Assembly (NCBI GenBank): GCA_014534415.1
Contig: JACVRM010000118.1
Location: 1-6,732, forward strand
DNA: 6,732 bases
Direction: 5' to 3'
Origin: Thermoleophilia bacterium
Lineage (GTDB): Bacteria > Actinomycetota > Thermoleophilia > Gaiellales > Gaiellaceae
Shown in pieces: positions 5,584 to 6,732 of the stretch. The notes beneath the pieces were generated by a model. That model was not told the origin of the DNA and searched no databases. It was given only the letters and a program-made list of their open reading frames with translations. Numbering within the stretch: position 1 is the stretch's first letter; the number at the start of each line of letters is the position of its first letter. Position numbers and translations under genes: made by a program.

Positions 5584-6732
5584 GGATCCGAGCGTGACGC
5601 TCCGCGAGGCCAGCCCGGTCGACGAACTCGCGTCGGCGATAGCCGAGCTGGCCGGCGCTCCCGTCGTGCTCGAGCGTCCTTCGCGGCCGGAACACGGCGA
5701 CTACGCGACCAACGTGGCGCTCCAGTCGGCGCCGCGCCAAGGCCGGCCGCCGCGCGAGCTCGCCGACGAGCTGGCCGAGCGGATCGCTGCGCTACCAGCC
5801 GTCGAGCGCGTAGAGGTGGCCGGACCGGGATTCCTCAACCTCTGGCTCAGGTCGAGCTGGTTCGCGGCCGCACTCGCCACGATCACCGCTGCGGGCGCCG
5901 ACTACGGCCGTGGCGCCCCCGCCCGGCGCGAGCGTGTGCAGGTCGAGCTGGTCTCCGCCAATCCCACGGGGCCGATCACCGTCGCTTCCGGTCGAAACGG
6001 CGCGTACGGAGACGCGGTGGCCCGGCTACTCGAGTTCGCCGGCCATGCCGTCGCGCGTGAGTACTACTACAACGACGCCGGGGCGCAGATGGAACGCTTC
6101 CGGAACTCGGTCGAGGCGGTGCGCCGCGGCGAGGAGCCGCCCGAGGACGGCTATCGCGGCGCGTACGTGGACGATCTCGCGGCGGGGCGGGGCGACCCGG
6201 TGCCGCCGATGCTCGAGCGCATCGAGCGCACGCTCGAGCGGTTCCGAATCCACTTCGACGGCTGGGCGAAGCAGAGCGAGCTCGCGCTGCGGCTGCCGGA
6301 GCTCCTGCCACGGCTCGACACCTACGAGCGCGACGGCGCGATCTGGGCCCGCTCGTCCGCGTACGGCGACGAGGAGGATCGCGTGCTCGTGCGGTCGCCC
6401 GAGCTCGGCGGGGCGCCGACGTACCGAGCCGCCGACGTCGTCTACCTCGTCGACAAGCTCGAGCGCGGTTTCGACCGGGCGATCTACGTGCTGGGTGCCG
6501 ACCACCACGGAACGCGCAAGTGGTACGCGGCGGTCGCGCGCATGCTCGACTACGACGCCGATCGCGTCGAGGTGCTTCTCTACCAGCTCGTCCATCTCAC
6601 GAAGGGCGGGGAACTGACCAAGATGTCGAAGCGGCGCGGGGACGTCGTCTTCCTCGACGAGCTGATGGACGAAATCGGCGTCGACGCCGCGCGCTGGTAC
6701 CTCGTCAATCGCGGTCCCGACCAGACCATCGA
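5582..6732 (+). CDS. argS: Arginyl-tRNA synthetase, N-terminal two thirds (3' end outside window)
   Basis: Class I synthetase that charges tRNA-Arg with arginine in the cytosol. 383 residues are visible of an expected 550-590; the frame is open to the window end. The N-terminal tRNA-contacting domain (about 7-90) has GDYATNVAL (39-47) and GPGFLNLWL (81-89). The catalytic domain starts at VELVSANPTGP (121-131). Later come YNDAGAQM (163-170), AADVVYLVDKLERGFD (283-298), GADHHGT (305-311) and the KMSKS-type loop KMSKR (347-351), followed by RGDVVFLDEL. The HIGH signature expected after NPTGP is not seen: residues 133-136 read TVAS, followed by a normal-looking GRNGAYGD. No frameshift or stop interrupts the frame, and the surrounding motifs are intact, so this is probably a variant enzyme, not a pseudogene. 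ATG 5582 has no Shine-Dalgarno sequence but has TACGAT 8 nt upstream. The anticodon-binding domain is not visible. Confidence 0.93.
   Translation, partial: MDPSVTLREASPVDELASAIAELAGAPVVLERPSRPEHGDYATNVALQSAPRQGRPPRELADELAERIAALPAVERVEVAGPGFLNLWLRSSWFAAALATITAAGADYGRGAPARRERVQVELVSANPTGPITVASGRNGAYGDAVARLLEFAGHAVAREYYYNDAGAQMERFRNSVEAVRRGEEPPEDGYRGAYVDDLAAGRGDPVPPMLERIERTLERFRIHFDGWAKQSELALRLPELLPRLDTYERDGAIWARSSAYGDEEDRVLVRSPELGGAPTYRAADVVYLVDKLERGFDRAIYVLGADHHGTRKWYAAVARMLDYDADRVEVLLYQLVHLTKGGELTKMSKRRGDVVFLDELMDEIGVDAARWYLVNRGPDQTI

Noticed and set aside
6208..6240. Near-tandem TCGAGCGC repeats in argS
   Set aside because: They encode the ordinary helical stretch LERIERTLER using preferred Leu, Glu and Arg codons; protein constraint explains the repeat.
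5942..6732. argS as a pseudogene because of the missing HIGH motif
   Set aside because: The frame is uninterrupted for 383 codons, codon use matches the neighbours, and KMSKR, GADHHG and the N-terminal domain motifs are conserved.

Overview
The window is GC-rich throughout (roughly 70% by eye, with G or C at nearly every third codon position) and gene-dense. High GC, apparent leaderless gene starts and the gene types suggest an actinobacterium, perhaps of the Thermoleophilia (Gaiellales or Solirubrobacterales). That placement is inference from memory of gene style; no marker RNA is present.

Layout. Positions 1-2677 hold a lower-glycolysis cluster on the + strand: the 3' end of phosphoglycerate kinase (pgk), triosephosphate isomerase (tpiA, stop and start overlapping as TGATG) and cofactor-independent phosphoglycerate mutase (gpmI). 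An ECF-type RNA polymerase sigma factor follows 21 nt later from a TTG start with no Shine-Dalgarno sequence and a TATACT box 8 nt upstream. From 3333 the strands alternate: a metallophosphoesterase (-), an M48/Ste24-type membrane metalloprotease (+), a small DUF3467 protein (-), and the 5' two thirds of arginyl-tRNA synthetase (argS, +), which runs off the window end.

How the parts work together. Pgk, TpiA and GpmI catalyse linked steps of glycolysis and gluconeogenesis and are probably co-transcribed. The downstream genes share no evident pathway. What links them is extreme packing: two divergent pairs in which ATG codons of both strands can overlap in one CATG, and one convergent pair whose stop codons abut as TAGCTA. 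Between the DUF3467 gene and argS, a 7-bp TACGATA reads as a TAnnnT -10 box on both strands, at leaderless spacing from a start codon each way.

Most of the window is housekeeping sequence, and I see no mobile element, CRISPR array, RNA gene or defence system. The points most worth a second look are the argS reading frame, in which the class I HIGH signature reads TVAS while the rest of the enzyme looks intact, and the overlapping bidirectional -10 element in front of it. No intergenic stretch exceeds 100 nt.
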